From Caldilineaceae bacterium (lineage in GTDB: Bacteria > Chloroflexota > Anaerolineae > Caldilineales > Caldilineaceae): a stretch of DNA of 64,000 bases. Made by a program: the position numbers and the translations under genes. The DNA lies in the NCBI GenBank assembly GCA_019637685.1, contig JAHBVF010000023.1, positions 1 through 64,000 on the forward strand. The letters are read 5' to 3'. How positions within the stretch are numbered: position 1 is the first letter of the stretch; each line of letters begins with the position of its first letter. The notes below the pieces were generated by a model. It saw nothing but the letters and a program-made list of their open reading frames with translations. It ran no database searches and had not been told where the DNA came from. Below, one piece after another: positions 25,729 to 35,201 of the stretch.

Positions 25729-26715
25729 ATGCCCCCCACACTTCTCATCACAGGTGCGACCGGCTTTTTGGGACAATATCTGATCGCTGCGGCCCGCAAA
25801 AGCTGGCGGGTGGCGGGCACATTCCACCGCACCCGACGGGAAGACGCGGCGCGACTGCTGGCAGGCGTTGACAGCGGGCGCATCGATCTGACCGACTTTC
25901 GGGATGTGCGGGAGATGCTGGACGCGGTGCGTCCGTCTGCCGTCATCCACACCGCGGCCCTGGCCGATCCCACCTATTGCGAGCAGCACCCGGATGAATC
26001 GTTGCGGGTCAATTTGCAGGCGACGGTCAATCTGGCCGGGCTGTGCGGCGACCGCAACATTCCTTTTGTGTTTACTTCGACCGATCTGGTCTTCGACGGG
26101 ACCCGCGCGCCCTATGCCGAGGACAGCCCGGTTTCGTCCCTGAATCTCTACGGCGAACACAAAGCCCTGGCCGAACAGGCCGCGCTGGACCGCTACGACG
26201 AGGCCGCCATCTGTCGGATGCCCCTGCTCTTCGGGTTTTCCTTCAATGGGCGGATCCCCTTTTTCCAGCGTATGGCCACGGAGTTCCAGGCCGGGCAGAC
26301 AATGGCCCTGTTTGCGGATGAACTGCGCACACCCGTCTCTGGCCCGGTGGCGGCTGCCGGGCTTCTGCTGGTGGCTGCCAGCGGAATGGAGGACGAATCG
26401 GTCAACCCGCGGGAGAGCGAACGGGTGCGGGGGCTGCTCCATCTGGGCGGGCGCAAGCGTATCAGCCGCTATGAAATGGGCGCGCTTATACTCGAAATTT
26501 TGGGGCTACCGCCGTTCCTGGCCCAGCCGATCAGCTTTCGGGACGTGCCTGCCGTGGCAGCCCGGCCCGCGGATGTCTCTCTGGACAGCAGCCGGGCCTA
26601 CGCGCTGGGCTTTGATCCGCCGCCCATCGGCCAACAGATAGCGCGGCTGTTGGGGCGGCAGCAAGAAAAAGCGAAGGGCACGAACGAAGAAGAACAGGAA
26701 GAAGCCGAACAGTAG
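25729..26715 (+). CDS. dTDP-4-dehydrorhamnose reductase-like (RmlD) SDR protein
   Basis: 328-residue extended short-chain dehydrogenase of the RmlD/sugar-nucleotide-binding type. It has the cofactor loop GATGFLGQ (8-15), HTAALADPTYCEQ, the FTSTDLVFDG strand that is highly characteristic of RmlD, and the catalytic YGEHK. The C-terminal tail is Glu-rich. No other rhamnose pathway gene is in the window, so the substrate is uncertain. The ATG at 25729 lacks a clear ribosome-binding site. Confidence 0.85.
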   Translation: MPPTLLITGATGFLGQYLIAAARKSWRVAGTFHRTRREDAARLLAGVDSGRIDLTDFRDVREMLDAVRPSAVIHTAALADPTYCEQHPDESLRVNLQATVNLAGLCGDRNIPFVFTSTDLVFDGTRAPYAEDSPVSSLNLYGEHKALAEQAALDRYDEAAICRMPLLFGFSFNGRIPFFQRMATEFQAGQTMALFADELRTPVSGPVAAAGLLLVAASGMEDESVNPRESERVRGLLHLGGRKRISRYEMGALILEILGLPPFLAQPISFRDVPAVAARPADVSLDSSRAYALGFDPPPIGQQIARLLGRQQEKAKGTNEEEQEEAEQ

Positions 26716-27088
26716 CCAAGACGAATCAAATGGATTGGCAGGGGTTCGTCTGTAAATGAAATTTTCTCTTATCGTAGGCGCTGCTTGTAGCCGCGCAAGG
26801 GACGAATACCCCTGCGGCTGCCTGTGTGGTTCAAAGCTGCACCTACAGAAACGTCGAATCACTTCAATTTACAGTGTGATGAGTCCATTACAAAAAGGTC
26901 AGATTCTCCCGCCAACACGCAGAGAATTTTAGAAGAGAATCCTTCTTTTTATCCGCGTTTATCAGTGGCTGAAAATGCTTTTTGCCGTTGAGCCTTTGTA
27001 TCCGTCCGCGACTTTGAAGACGCTTTTGCAGTAAAGTGAACTGTTCCTATCTTGCAAATCTGCGTCTACCATTTTTGGAGAGTATTTA
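26716..27088. other. Gene-free region upstream of the ABC exporter pair
   Basis: About 370 bases without a gene. An imperfect inverted repeat (GTAGGCGCTGC ... GCTGCACCTAC) lies at 26774-26847. A decayed stretch at 26910-26970 (ATCCGCGTTTATCAGTGGCT) resembles part of the repeat at 41070-41150. GGAG of the following gene is at 27077. Confidence 0.6.
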
Positions 27089-28000
27089 GTGCAGACAGTG
27101 TTAGAAGTGTCCCATTTGTCCAAGAACTACGGCGATTTCCGGGCCGTGGACGATCTCTCCTTTGCCGTCCACCGCGGGGAGATATTCGGCCTGCTCGGCC
27201 CCAACGGCGCGGGCAAGACCACAACCATCCGCATTCTGATGGACATCTTCAAATCCGACAGCGGCGAAGTGCAGGTCCTGGGCAAACGGCCCGCGGATGT
27301 GCGCGAGCAGGTGGGCTATTTGCCCGAAGAACGGGGACTGTATAAAGACCTGAAGGTGATCGACGCGCTGGTCTATTTGGGCCGCTTGAAAGGCGTGGGT
27401 GAAGCGACAGCCCGCTCCAACGCGTCCGTCTGGCTGGAACGGGTGGAGTTGGCCGAATGGGGCAGCCACAAAGTCAAAGACCTGAGCCGGGGCATGCAGC
27501 AGAAGGTACAGTTTGTGGCCGGGCTGGTCCACGACCCGGAACTGCTGATTCTGGACGAACCCTTCCAGGGACTCGACCCGGTGAATGTGGAGATGATCAA
27601 AAAGCTGATCCGGGAGTTGCAGGCCGCGGGCAAGACGATTGTCCTCAGCGCCCATCAGATGAATCTGGTGGAGGAACTCTGCGACCGCATTGTGCTGATC
27701 AGCCGGGGCCACGCGGTTCTCTACGGCGCGCTGGCCGACATCAAACGCGAGTTTGCCCCCCACGCGGTGCGGGTGAAGACGGGCGACAGCGCTTCCGACG
27801 ATGTGACCGGCATTCCCGGTGTGCGGGAGATCAGACCCACGGGCGACGCGCTGCTGTTGGAACTGGACGGCACAACACCCCAAGCAGTGCTGGCCGAACT
27901 GGTGCGGCGGGGGGTGGATGTACAGAGCTACGAAGTGGCGTCGGTCCCCTTGAACGATATTTTTGTGCAGGTGGTGGGACAAGGAAATGATGTTACGTAA
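27089..28000 (+). CDS. ABC transporter ATP-binding protein (ABC-2/NatA type)
   Basis: 303-residue ATPase with Walker A GPNGAGKT, a signature loop read as LSRGMQQK (a variant of LSGGQ), Walker B LLILDEPFQGLDP and the H-loop LSAHQMN. The C-terminal 70 residues form the small DUF4162-type domain of NatA-like exporters. The start is GTG at 27089, with GGAG at 27077-27080. The permease gene follows 77 bases later, and together they form an exporter of unknown substrate. Confidence 0.92.
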   Translation: MQTVLEVSHLSKNYGDFRAVDDLSFAVHRGEIFGLLGPNGAGKTTTIRILMDIFKSDSGEVQVLGKRPADVREQVGYLPEERGLYKDLKVIDALVYLGRLKGVGEATARSNASVWLERVELAEWGSHKVKDLSRGMQQKVQFVAGLVHDPELLILDEPFQGLDPVNVEMIKKLIRELQAAGKTIVLSAHQMNLVEELCDRIVLISRGHAVLYGALADIKREFAPHAVRVKTGDSASDDVTGIPGVREIRPTGDALLLELDGTTPQAVLAELVRRGVDVQSYEVASVPLNDIFVQVVGQGNDVT

Positions 28001-28030
28001 AGGCAAAAGGCAAAAGTGACGGGTTGCGGC

Positions 28031-28067
28031 GTTCGCAACTCGCCCCTCGCAATTCGCAATTCGCAAG
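28031..28067. repeat. Short-word repeat CGCAATT
   Basis: Four near-repeats of TTCGCAA(C/T) in 37 bases between the ABC ATPase and permease genes. It is one of several unrelated word repeats in this window. Confidence 0.5.
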
Positions 28068-28077
28068 GACTTTCCCA

Positions 28078-29313
28078 ATGGACAAAATTTGGATTATCGC
28101 CTGGCACGAATACCGGGTCAATGTGCGTCGGCCCGGCTTTATTATTATGACGCTGCTGATTCCCCTGCTGGGCTTGGCCGCGCTGCTGATCGGCACCTTC
28201 TTTGGGGGGCAGGCCGGCGCGGCCATGACAAATATCTTTGCTGGCAGCAACCGATCCACCGCAGTGGTTGATCAGTCCGGGCGCTTTACGCCTCTGCTGC
28301 CCGAATATACAGAACGCTATCGGCTCTATCCCAGCGAGGACGAGGGGCTGGCGGCTGTTCGGGCGGAGATGGCCCGGCGGCTGCTCGTCATTCCCGCTGA
28401 TTATGTGGAGACCGGGCGCGTTCGGGTGTTGACAAACGAGGGCGGCTTTTCCAGCCTGGACATCGATGACTCTGGCTCACTGCGCAGTTTCTTCATCGAT
28501 CATCTGGCCCGGGACATCCCCGACGACGCGTTGCGCGCCCGGCTGGCCGACCCCTACCGGGCACAGGTGGTCAATCTGAGCGGCGAGGAGCAGTCCGCGG
28601 GCGGCGCGCTGGCGTCTGCCCTGGGCTTTATTGTGCCCTATTTGCTCAGCATTCTGCTGATTGTGACGATTTTCGTCTCCTCCGGCTATCTCCTGCGCAG
28701 CGTCTCGGAAGAGAAGACCAACCGGGTGATCGAAATTGTCCTCTCGTCGGTGACGGCCCAGCAACTGCTGGCGGGCAAAGTCATCGGCCTGGGCGCGCTG
28801 GGGCTGACACAGGTGATCGTCTGGGTCGGCTCCGCCTTTGGCCTGAGCGGGGGGATTGTGGCCCTGTTGGGCGTGGCTGTGCCTCTCTTTGCCCGACCCG
28901 AAGTCTTTCTGCTGGCGGTGGTCTACTATCTGCTCGGCTTCGTCGTCTATGCCGTACTGATGGGCTCCGTGGGCGCACTGGGCGCGGACTTTCAGGAATC
29001 CCAGCAGTTGGCGGGCGTCTTTTCGATGCTGGCCAGTGTGCCGCTGATGCTGGCGGGGGTCTTCTTCAGCAATCCCAACAGCGGTATCATTCGCTTCATT
29101 TCCTGGTTCCCCCTCACCGCGCCCACCGCGATGATGCTGCGTCTGCCCATGACCGAAGTGCCGGTCATCGACATTGTGGGATCGATTGTCATGCTGCTTA
29201 TTACCATTCCGCTGATCGTCTGGCTGGGTGCCAAGATTTTCCGCCTGGGGCTGCTGATGTATGGCAAGCGCCCGAAACTGGTGGAGATTTGGCGGCTGCT
29301 GCGGGAGGCGTAG
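28078..29313 (+). CDS. ABC-2 type transporter permease (NatB-like)
   Basis: 411-residue membrane permease. One membrane segment near 20-45 precedes a soluble extracytoplasmic region (about 50-190), then about five more segments from about 200 to the end. The EEKTNRVIEIVLSSV loop and the PTAMMLRLP stretch are typical of ABC-2/NatB exporters. The ATG at 28078 has AAGGAC upstream. Its partner is the preceding ATPase. Confidence 0.9.
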   Translation: MDKIWIIAWHEYRVNVRRPGFIIMTLLIPLLGLAALLIGTFFGGQAGAAMTNIFAGSNRSTAVVDQSGRFTPLLPEYTERYRLYPSEDEGLAAVRAEMARRLLVIPADYVETGRVRVLTNEGGFSSLDIDDSGSLRSFFIDHLARDIPDDALRARLADPYRAQVVNLSGEEQSAGGALASALGFIVPYLLSILLIVTIFVSSGYLLRSVSEEKTNRVIEIVLSSVTAQQLLAGKVIGLGALGLTQVIVWVGSAFGLSGGIVALLGVAVPLFARPEVFLLAVVYYLLGFVVYAVLMGSVGALGADFQESQQLAGVFSMLASVPLMLAGVFFSNPNSGIIRFISWFPLTAPTAMMLRLPMTEVPVIDIVGSIVMLLITIPLIVWLGAKIFRLGLLMYGKRPKLVEIWRLLREA

Positions 29314-29399
29314 GGGGTGCTGTGTGGCACGTTGGCGTGAAGAGTGGAAGGATTACAACTGAGGGCGTTTTTGTTCTGCATTCAAAAGGAAAGTTCGCC

Positions 29400-31145
29400 A
29401 TGCGTCGCCTCTTTGTTGCTGCAATTATCGGTCTCCTGTGGACCGCCGTTTTCGCGCTTTCCCTTTTCGCCCAATCTGGTCCCGGCGATTTACCCTTGTC
29501 CCCCGCGTCCACCATTCCCCCCTTTGAACCCCCCACCGGCGCGACGATAACCGTCACCACCGGACAGGACAACTTGGCCGACAACGGCGACTGCACTTTA
29601 CGCGAAGCCATCCAGGCCGCCAACACCGACACAGCCGTGGACGCCTGCCCCGCGGGCAACGGCACGGACCTGATTCTGCTGCCCGCGGGCGGCTACGGCC
29701 TGTCCCTGGAAGGCCGCAGTGAGGACGAGAACGCCACCGGCGATCTGGACATCCGCAGTAGTTTGGTCATCAGCGGGGCGGGGTCGGCTGGGACAGTCAT
29801 CGACGCCAACCAGACCGACCGGGCGCTGCATATATTGACGGGGACGGTGGAGATTCGGGGTGTCACGGTGCAGAACGGGCGGGCTGCGGATGGGGATGCG
29901 ACTGGTTGTGGGCCATTTCTAGACTGTCCTGGTGGAGATGGTGAGTCAGGTGGCGGGATTCATAACAGCGGTTTGAGTACATTATTCGATGTCGTAGTCC
30001 AGAACAATCGTAGCGGTGATAATGGAGGAATACCATATGGGGGTGGATCCGGTGGAGATGGTGGTGGGGTAATGAATATCGGGCGTTTGGAGATGTTTGA
30101 GATTCAAGTGGTAAAAAACATGGCTGGGAAGGGGAATCCTGCTGGTGATGGTGGCGGCATTGTGAACACCGGTACCTTGGTTGGTCACGACCTCATTCTT
30201 GCTCGAAATGGTGCTGGTATTTCAGGCCCTATCTTCAAAGGAATAGGGCTAGCTGGTTCTGGAGGCGGCATCTACAATTCAGGCACACTAACTGTCACCA
30301 AAGGCCGAATCTACTCCAATTTCGGTCGCAATGGTGTAGCCAATACAGAGAATGCGTGGGTATTCAGCAGCGACATTCACGGCAATGCAGGAGGGGTGTT
30401 CAATCGAGGCTATTTCCTATTATCCGGTAGTAGTGTTGAAGACAATCACCTTGGATCAGGGGACAGTGGCGGTGGTATCTACAATACCGGCACACTGTCA
30501 CTTGTAAATTCCACCGTGAGTAACAATAGGAGTGGTGATGGTAGTGAACAGCCTATCTGGCTAATTCTGCCACCAATTCCAGGTGGTGATGGCGCCGGTA
30601 TTATGAATTGGGGATCGCTTCTGATTGAGAGTAGTACGATCGCATATAATCAGACGGGCACAGGTTATTGCAGGTCACCCGATGATTGTTCGAGCGGCGG
30701 CTCCGGCGGTGGACTGGCCAACGAGGGCGGCGCGGTGACGATCCACAACTCGATCATCGCCCAAAACAGCGTGGCCGACGGCGGCTCCGGCCCGGACTGC
30801 ACAGGCATTGTCACCTCCCAGGGGACCAACCTCATCGGCAGCGACGACGGCTGCACCCTGGCCGGCGCGGACGACGACATCCTCAACCAGTACGCATTTC
30901 TCGGCCCTTTGACCGACAACGGCGGCCCCACCCCCACCCCCACCCATGCGTTGCTGCCCTACAGCCTCGCCCTCAATGCGGGCAGTTGCACAGACATCAG
31001 CGGCTCCCCGATTCTCACCGACCAGCGGGGCGAACCGCGTCCGCAGGGGGAGGGCTGCGATCTGGGCGCGTTCGAGTCCCCACTCTCGACGATTCCCCTG
31101 CCCGTAATCCGCTATCTGCCGGTGATTCAGAATAAGCCCAATTGA
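29400..31145 (+). CDS. Secreted CSLREA / beta-helix surface protein
   Basis: 581-residue exported protein. The signal peptide is about residues 1-25 (MRRLFVAAIIGLLWTAVFAL). A CSLREA-type entry segment has DCTLREAIQAAN, then a long Gly/Asn-rich right-handed beta-helix with recurrent GGGIYN and LVNSTVSNN steps. The C-terminal choice-of-anchor-type region reads DQRGEPRPQGEGCDLGAFES and the protein ends RYLPVIQNKPN. AAAAGGAAA precedes the ATG at 29400. The middle of the gene (about 29950-30690) is clearly richer in A+T, with different codon choice from both ends, suggesting domain replacement. The role is probably adhesion or cell-surface display; there is no enzymatic motif. Confidence 0.88.
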   Translation: MRRLFVAAIIGLLWTAVFALSLFAQSGPGDLPLSPASTIPPFEPPTGATITVTTGQDNLADNGDCTLREAIQAANTDTAVDACPAGNGTDLILLPAGGYGLSLEGRSEDENATGDLDIRSSLVISGAGSAGTVIDANQTDRALHILTGTVEIRGVTVQNGRAADGDATGCGPFLDCPGGDGESGGGIHNSGLSTLFDVVVQNNRSGDNGGIPYGGGSGGDGGGVMNIGRLEMFEIQVVKNMAGKGNPAGDGGGIVNTGTLVGHDLILARNGAGISGPIFKGIGLAGSGGGIYNSGTLTVTKGRIYSNFGRNGVANTENAWVFSSDIHGNAGGVFNRGYFLLSGSSVEDNHLGSGDSGGGIYNTGTLSLVNSTVSNNRSGDGSEQPIWLILPPIPGGDGAGIMNWGSLLIESSTIAYNQTGTGYCRSPDDCSSGGSGGGLANEGGAVTIHNSIIAQNSVADGGSGPDCTGIVTSQGTNLIGSDDGCTLAGADDDILNQYAFLGPLTDNGGPTPTPTHALLPYSLALNAGSCTDISGSPILTDQRGEPRPQGEGCDLGAFESPLSTIPLPVIRYLPVIQNKPN

Positions 31146-31176
31146 TTCTCCAGTACATCTGTATGCGCTGAGCCTG

Positions 31177-31185
31177 TGCTATACT
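31177..31185 (+). promoter_or_regulatory. Possible extended -10 promoter of sucA
   Basis: TGCTATACT (extended TGn plus TATACT) lies 80 bases upstream of the sucA start. No good -35 element is seen. Confidence 0.4.
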
Positions 31186-31265
31186 GGTACATACCAATTC
31201 ACGTACAACTGTAGCACCAGACCACACTGCCTACGCAGTACACAGTAGGCAATACGGAACACGCC

Positions 31266-34079
31266 ATGCCCAATCCCAATTCTCTCAAAACCCTTTTCCA
31301 CGGCCCCAACGCGGGCTATGTCCTGGACCGCTACGACCGCTTTCTGGACGACCCCGCGTCAGTAGATGCCGAGACCCGCGCCCTCTTTGCGCGCTGGCAG
31401 CCGGATGCTGCTATGCTGGACAACGGTAGCGGACCCGCGGCCGGCGACGGACAGATCGACACGGAAAAAATTGATACAGTTGTCGGCGCGGTCAATCTGG
31501 CCCAGGCCCTGCGGGAGTACGGCCATCTGGCCGCGGCCATCGATCCGCTGGGACGCCCCGCGCCCGGCGACCCCTCTTTGGACCTGGCCTTCCACGGCCT
31601 GCGGGAAGAGAACCTGTATCAGTTGCCCGCCTTCCTCGTCGGCGGTCCCTGCGGCGAGAATTGCGAAAACGCCCACCAGGCCCTGGCCGACCTACGCCGT
31701 ATTTACACAGGCAGCACGGGTTTCGATTACGATCACCTGCGCATCCCTGCCGAGCGGGAATGGCTGCGGGACGCCGCGGAGACAGGACGCTTTCGCCCGC
31801 CCGCCGCACCCATCAACGCCACGGCCCTGCTGGAACGACTGACGCAGGTGGAAGTCTTCGAGCACTTCCTGCACCGCACTTTCCCCGGCAAGACCCGTTT
31901 CTCCATCGAAGGACTGGATGTGATGGTTCCCATGCTGGACGAATTGGTGGGCGCGGCCGTGGAGCAGGAGATCAGCAGTCTGCTGATTGGCATGGCCCAC
32001 CGGGGGCGGCTGAATGTGCTGGCCCACGTCCTCAACAAACCCTACGCCCAGATGCTGGCCGAATTCAAAGACCCCCTGGACCCCGGCACCTTCAACGTGC
32101 GGGACTATCTGGGCTACACCGGCGACGTGAAATATCACGCGGGGGCCTGCCGCATTGTTTCGGCTGACACGGATATGGACGCGGATGGCGAGATGACGAG
32201 AGTCGCTGTGGACCTGGCCCCCAACCCCAGCCATCTGGAGCACGTCAACCCGGTGGTGGAAGGGATGGCCCGGGCCGCGGGCACATTTGTGGACGCGGCA
32301 GGACCGCCCCGTTTCGACCACATCGTCTCCCTGCCCGTGCTCATCCACGGCGACGCGGCCTTCCCCGGCCAGGGAGTTGTGGCGGAAACCCTGAATTTGT
32401 CCCAACTGGAGGGCTATCACACCGGCGGTACGATCCACATCATCGCCAACAACCAGCTCGGCTTCACCACCGACCCGGAGGATGTACACAGTACCCTCTA
32501 CGCCAGCGATCTGGCCAAAGGTTTCAAAATTCCGATTGTGCATGTGAACGCCGACGACCCGGTGGCCTGTTTGGAGGCTGCCCGGCTGGCCGCGGCCTAT
32601 CGCCACACATTTCAGAAGGATTTTCTCATCGATCTGGTGGGCTACCGGCGCTACGGCCACAACGAAGGCGACGAACCCCGCTTCACCCAGCCCCGAATGT
32701 ACAAGATTATCGACGAGCACCCGACTGTGCGGGAACTGTGGGCTGGGCGTTTGCAGGAGGCTGGCGAGCTGGACGAGGAGAAATCCCAGGCCATCTACGA
32801 CGAGCAGATGGCCGAATTGCAAACCCTCTACGACGGATTGCAGCCGGAGGAAGAACTGCCCGAACCCGCCCTCACACCCCCGCCCCCCGGCGCGGCCAAG
32901 CAGATTGACACTTCTCTGCCGCTGGAAAAACTGGACGAATTGCAGGCCGCGTTGCTCAAAGCCCCGGATGGCTTCACCATTCACGCCCGGCTGCAACGGG
33001 TCTTTGCGCGGCGGGTGGACGCCTTTGCCGATCCCGACGCACCCAATGTGGACTGGTCCCACGCCGAGCAACTGGCTTTGGCATCGATTCTGGCCGCGGG
33101 CATTGCCGTGCGTCTGAGCGGTGAAGACGCGGAACGGGGCACATTCAGCCATCGCCACGCGGTCCTCCACGACCCGGAGAGCGGCGCTATCTGCATTCCT
33201 TTGCAGGCGTTCCCCCAGGCCCAGGCCGCGTTTGAAATTGTCAACAGCCCGCTGACCGAAGCCGCGACCATCGGTTTTGAGTACGGCTACAATATCCAGG
33301 CCCCGGAACGGCTGGTGATTTGGGAGGCCCAGTACGGCGATTTTATCAATGTGGCCCAGGCCATGCTGGACGAGTTTGTCACCTCTGGGCGGGCCAAATG
33401 GGAGCAGACGCCTTCGCTGGTGCTGCTGTTGCCCCACGGCTACGAAGGCGCGGGACCGGATCACTCCACGGCCCGGCTGGAACGCTTTTTGCAGGCCGCA
33501 GCAGAGACGAATCTGCGCGTAGCCTATCCCACGACCGCGGCCCAATACTTCCATCTGCTGCGCCGACAGGCACTGCTGCTCAGGACCGATCCCCTGCCGC
33601 TGGTGGTGATGACGCCCAAGAGTCTGCTGCGCCATCGGCTCTCCGCGTCCACGCCGAATGAACTGGCCGAAGGCCGCTGGCAGCCTGTGTTGGACGACCC
33701 AAACGCGGAGCCGGAACAGGTGAAACGGCTGATCCTCTGCTCTGGCAAAATTGCTATCGATCTGCTGGAGAATTTGCCCGATAATCGCCCGCCTTTGGCA
33801 ATTGTGCGGGTGGAGCAGCTATACCCTTTCCCCACCACACAGGTGGAGAATATACTGGCCCGCTACCAGTCCGCGGCGGAGGTAGTGTGGGTGCAGGAGG
33901 AACCGGCCAATATGGGGGCGTGGGATTTCGTCTATCCCCACCTCCACAACCTGCTCCAACACCGGGTCCCCCTGCGCTATGTGGGCCGCCCGGATCGTGC
34001 CAGCCCCGCGGAGGGGTCGTCGGCCTGGCACGCGGTCAACCAGAAGGCGCTGATCGAGGCAGCGCTGGCGGTGGTATAA
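31266..34079 (+). CDS. sucA: 2-oxoglutarate dehydrogenase E1 component (SucA)
   Basis: 937-residue thiamine-diphosphate-dependent E1 subunit that decarboxylates 2-oxoglutarate in the TCA cycle. The N-terminal E1 lead is SLKTLFHGPNAGYVLDRY. Conserved core features are the SIEGLDVMVPMLDEL region, GMAHRGRLNVLAHVLNKPY, the HGDAAFPGQGVVAETLN diphosphate region with HIIANNQLGFTT, and the transketolase-like C-terminal half (VIWEAQYGDF, LLPHGYEGAGPDHSTAR). Length is normal. sucB lies 1.1 kb downstream but is separated by a toxin-antitoxin pair and a repeat. Confidence 0.96.
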   Translation: MPNPNSLKTLFHGPNAGYVLDRYDRFLDDPASVDAETRALFARWQPDAAMLDNGSGPAAGDGQIDTEKIDTVVGAVNLAQALREYGHLAAAIDPLGRPAPGDPSLDLAFHGLREENLYQLPAFLVGGPCGENCENAHQALADLRRIYTGSTGFDYDHLRIPAEREWLRDAAETGRFRPPAAPINATALLERLTQVEVFEHFLHRTFPGKTRFSIEGLDVMVPMLDELVGAAVEQEISSLLIGMAHRGRLNVLAHVLNKPYAQMLAEFKDPLDPGTFNVRDYLGYTGDVKYHAGACRIVSADTDMDADGEMTRVAVDLAPNPSHLEHVNPVVEGMARAAGTFVDAAGPPRFDHIVSLPVLIHGDAAFPGQGVVAETLNLSQLEGYHTGGTIHIIANNQLGFTTDPEDVHSTLYASDLAKGFKIPIVHVNADDPVACLEAARLAAAYRHTFQKDFLIDLVGYRRYGHNEGDEPRFTQPRMYKIIDEHPTVRELWAGRLQEAGELDEEKSQAIYDEQMAELQTLYDGLQPEEELPEPALTPPPPGAAKQIDTSLPLEKLDELQAALLKAPDGFTIHARLQRVFARRVDAFADPDAPNVDWSHAEQLALASILAAGIAVRLSGEDAERGTFSHRHAVLHDPESGAICIPLQAFPQAQAAFEIVNSPLTEAATIGFEYGYNIQAPERLVIWEAQYGDFINVAQAMLDEFVTSGRAKWEQTPSLVLLLPHGYEGAGPDHSTARLERFLQAAAETNLRVAYPTTAAQYFHLLRRQALLLRTDPLPLVVMTPKSLLRHRLSASTPNELAEGRWQPVLDDPNAEPEQVKRLILCSGKIAIDLLENLPDNRPPLAIVRVEQLYPFPTTQVENILARYQSAAEVVWVQEEPANMGAWDFVYPHLHNLLQHRVPLRYVGRPDRASPAEGSSAWHAVNQKALIEAALAVV

Positions 34080-34086
34080 TGGGAAA

Positions 34087-34114
34087 GTGCTGCGTGATGT
34101 GTGCTGCGTGATGT
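34087..34114. repeat. Perfect 14-bp tandem duplication
   Basis: GTGCTGCGTGATGT occurs twice in a row directly after the sucA stop. Related TGCGTGATG/ACGCATCACGCA words occur near 37675 and 58295. Confidence 0.8.
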
Positions 34115-34130
34115 GTGAGGGGAGGGAGCG

Positions 34131-34613
34131 ATGACAACGCGGTTGGAAGAAGCCTTTGAAAAGGTGGCTCAACTGCCGGAAGAAAAGCAGCAGGCGATCG
34201 CCGAGTTGGTGCTGAAGGAAGTAGCGACCCACTATTGCACCCAGGAATTGCAGGCAAAACCGCTGGCTATAGAGCGGCGAGGTCCCAATCTTTACGTTAA
34301 AGGCACGCGTATTACCGTCTATGATCTGATGGACTATCTGACGGCGGGCGACTGGACATTGGACGCAATCCGGGACCAATTCGGTTTCTCCCAAGCCCAG
34401 TGGGATGCAATCCTGGCATATATCGATGCCAATCGGGAGATGGTGGAGGCAGAATACGAAGAGGTGGTGCGTACAGCCGAGGAAAACCGGCGCCACTGGG
34501 AGGAGCGCAATCGGGAGCGTATTGCCTGGATTCGCGCCCAGCCGCCGCCGCCCGGGAAGGAAGCGATCTATGAAAAGCTGCGCAGACTCAAACTCGAGCT
34601 GGGAATGGAATGA
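34131..34613 (+). CDS. DUF433 domain protein, probable antitoxin
   Basis: 160-residue protein. Residues about 40-100 match the DUF433 pattern: GPNLYVKGTRITVYDLMDYLTAG followed by a helical DNA-binding-like segment (LDAIRDQFGFSQAQWDAILAYI). It has a charged helical N-terminus (EEAFEKVAQLPEEKQQ) and an Arg/Glu-rich C-terminal helix. DUF433 proteins are the antitoxin partner of PIN-like toxins (VapB45/VapC45 type). GGAGGGAG precedes the ATG. The stop overlaps the next start as ATGA. The pair separates sucA from sucB. Confidence 0.83.
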   Translation: MTTRLEEAFEKVAQLPEEKQQAIAELVLKEVATHYCTQELQAKPLAIERRGPNLYVKGTRITVYDLMDYLTAGDWTLDAIRDQFGFSQAQWDAILAYIDANREMVEAEYEEVVRTAEENRRHWEERNRERIAWIRAQPPPPGKEAIYEKLRRLKLELGME

Positions 34614-35005
34614 CAGCAATTCTCATTGATCACAATCTCAGCGGAACGGCGCCCTTGCTTTTTGGAACCCTTCAGTCGCTTGGATGGGTGGAGTTGCTCG
34701 AACTGGAATTTGTCTCCTTCACAGATGCCGGTCTGGGTGTGGACACGTCTGATCGGGCCATCTGGCATTTTGCCCAGACGCACGGGATGTTACTCTTAAC
34801 CGGCAATCGCAATCGAGCAGGCGTAGATTCTCTTGAACAGACCATCGAGGAAGAGAATTTTCCTGAATCTCTGCCTGTGATAACTGTTAGCCGACAGAAT
34901 GACCTGCCCCAAAGCGCCTACCGCAGACGATGTGCCGCGCGGTTGATTGAGATTATTGTCGACCTGAAAATCTATCGCGGCGTGGGCCGAATTTATATTC
35001 CGTGA
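34610..35005 (+). CDS. DUF5615/PIN-like protein, probable toxin
   Basis: 131-residue protein with the short acidic start ILIDHNLSG and a second strand LLLTGNRNRAG, the pattern of the compact PIN-like (DUF5615/Mut7-C-type) RNases that pair with DUF433 antitoxins. Asp-7 and the Asp residues near 43-46 are candidate metal ligands. It overlaps the antitoxin gene by 4 bases (ATGA), indicating translational coupling. Assignment as toxin rests on pattern and context, not on a clear catalytic quartet. Confidence 0.7.
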   Translation: MTAILIDHNLSGTAPLLFGTLQSLGWVELLELEFVSFTDAGLGVDTSDRAIWHFAQTHGMLLLTGNRNRAGVDSLEQTIEEENFPESLPVITVSRQNDLPQSAYRRRCAARLIEIIVDLKIYRGVGRIYIP

Positions 35006-35011
35006 ATTGTG

Positions 35012-35177
35012 GTGACTATTCAGGCCAGCGCCGGTTGAGTAGGCCACGGCAGTATGTGGCCGTATCGAAACCAAAGCGGGTAGACCCGCAAACTGGTTTC
35101 GATACGCCTGGAAACAGCCCCAGGCTACTCAACCGACGTTTGCTAACCGGCTGGCTGATGGCTGAATAGTCACGAAT
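35012..35177. repeat. REP-like double palindrome, copy 5
   Basis: Outer flanks GTGACTATTCAG / CTGAATAGTCAC, then GCGCCGGTTGAGTAG and CTACTCAACCGACG, inner GTATCGAAACC / GGTTTCGATAC. It is related to the four copies at the left edge 33 kb away but has a shorter centre. It lies immediately after the toxin gene and before sucB. Confidence 0.8.
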
Positions 35178-35201
35178 TGTGCTTGAATCAGGAGTTTGAC
35201 T

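Noticed and set aside
31692..33635. 647-codon minus-strand frame opposite sucA
   Set aside because: Shadow of a highly conserved gene; no motif.
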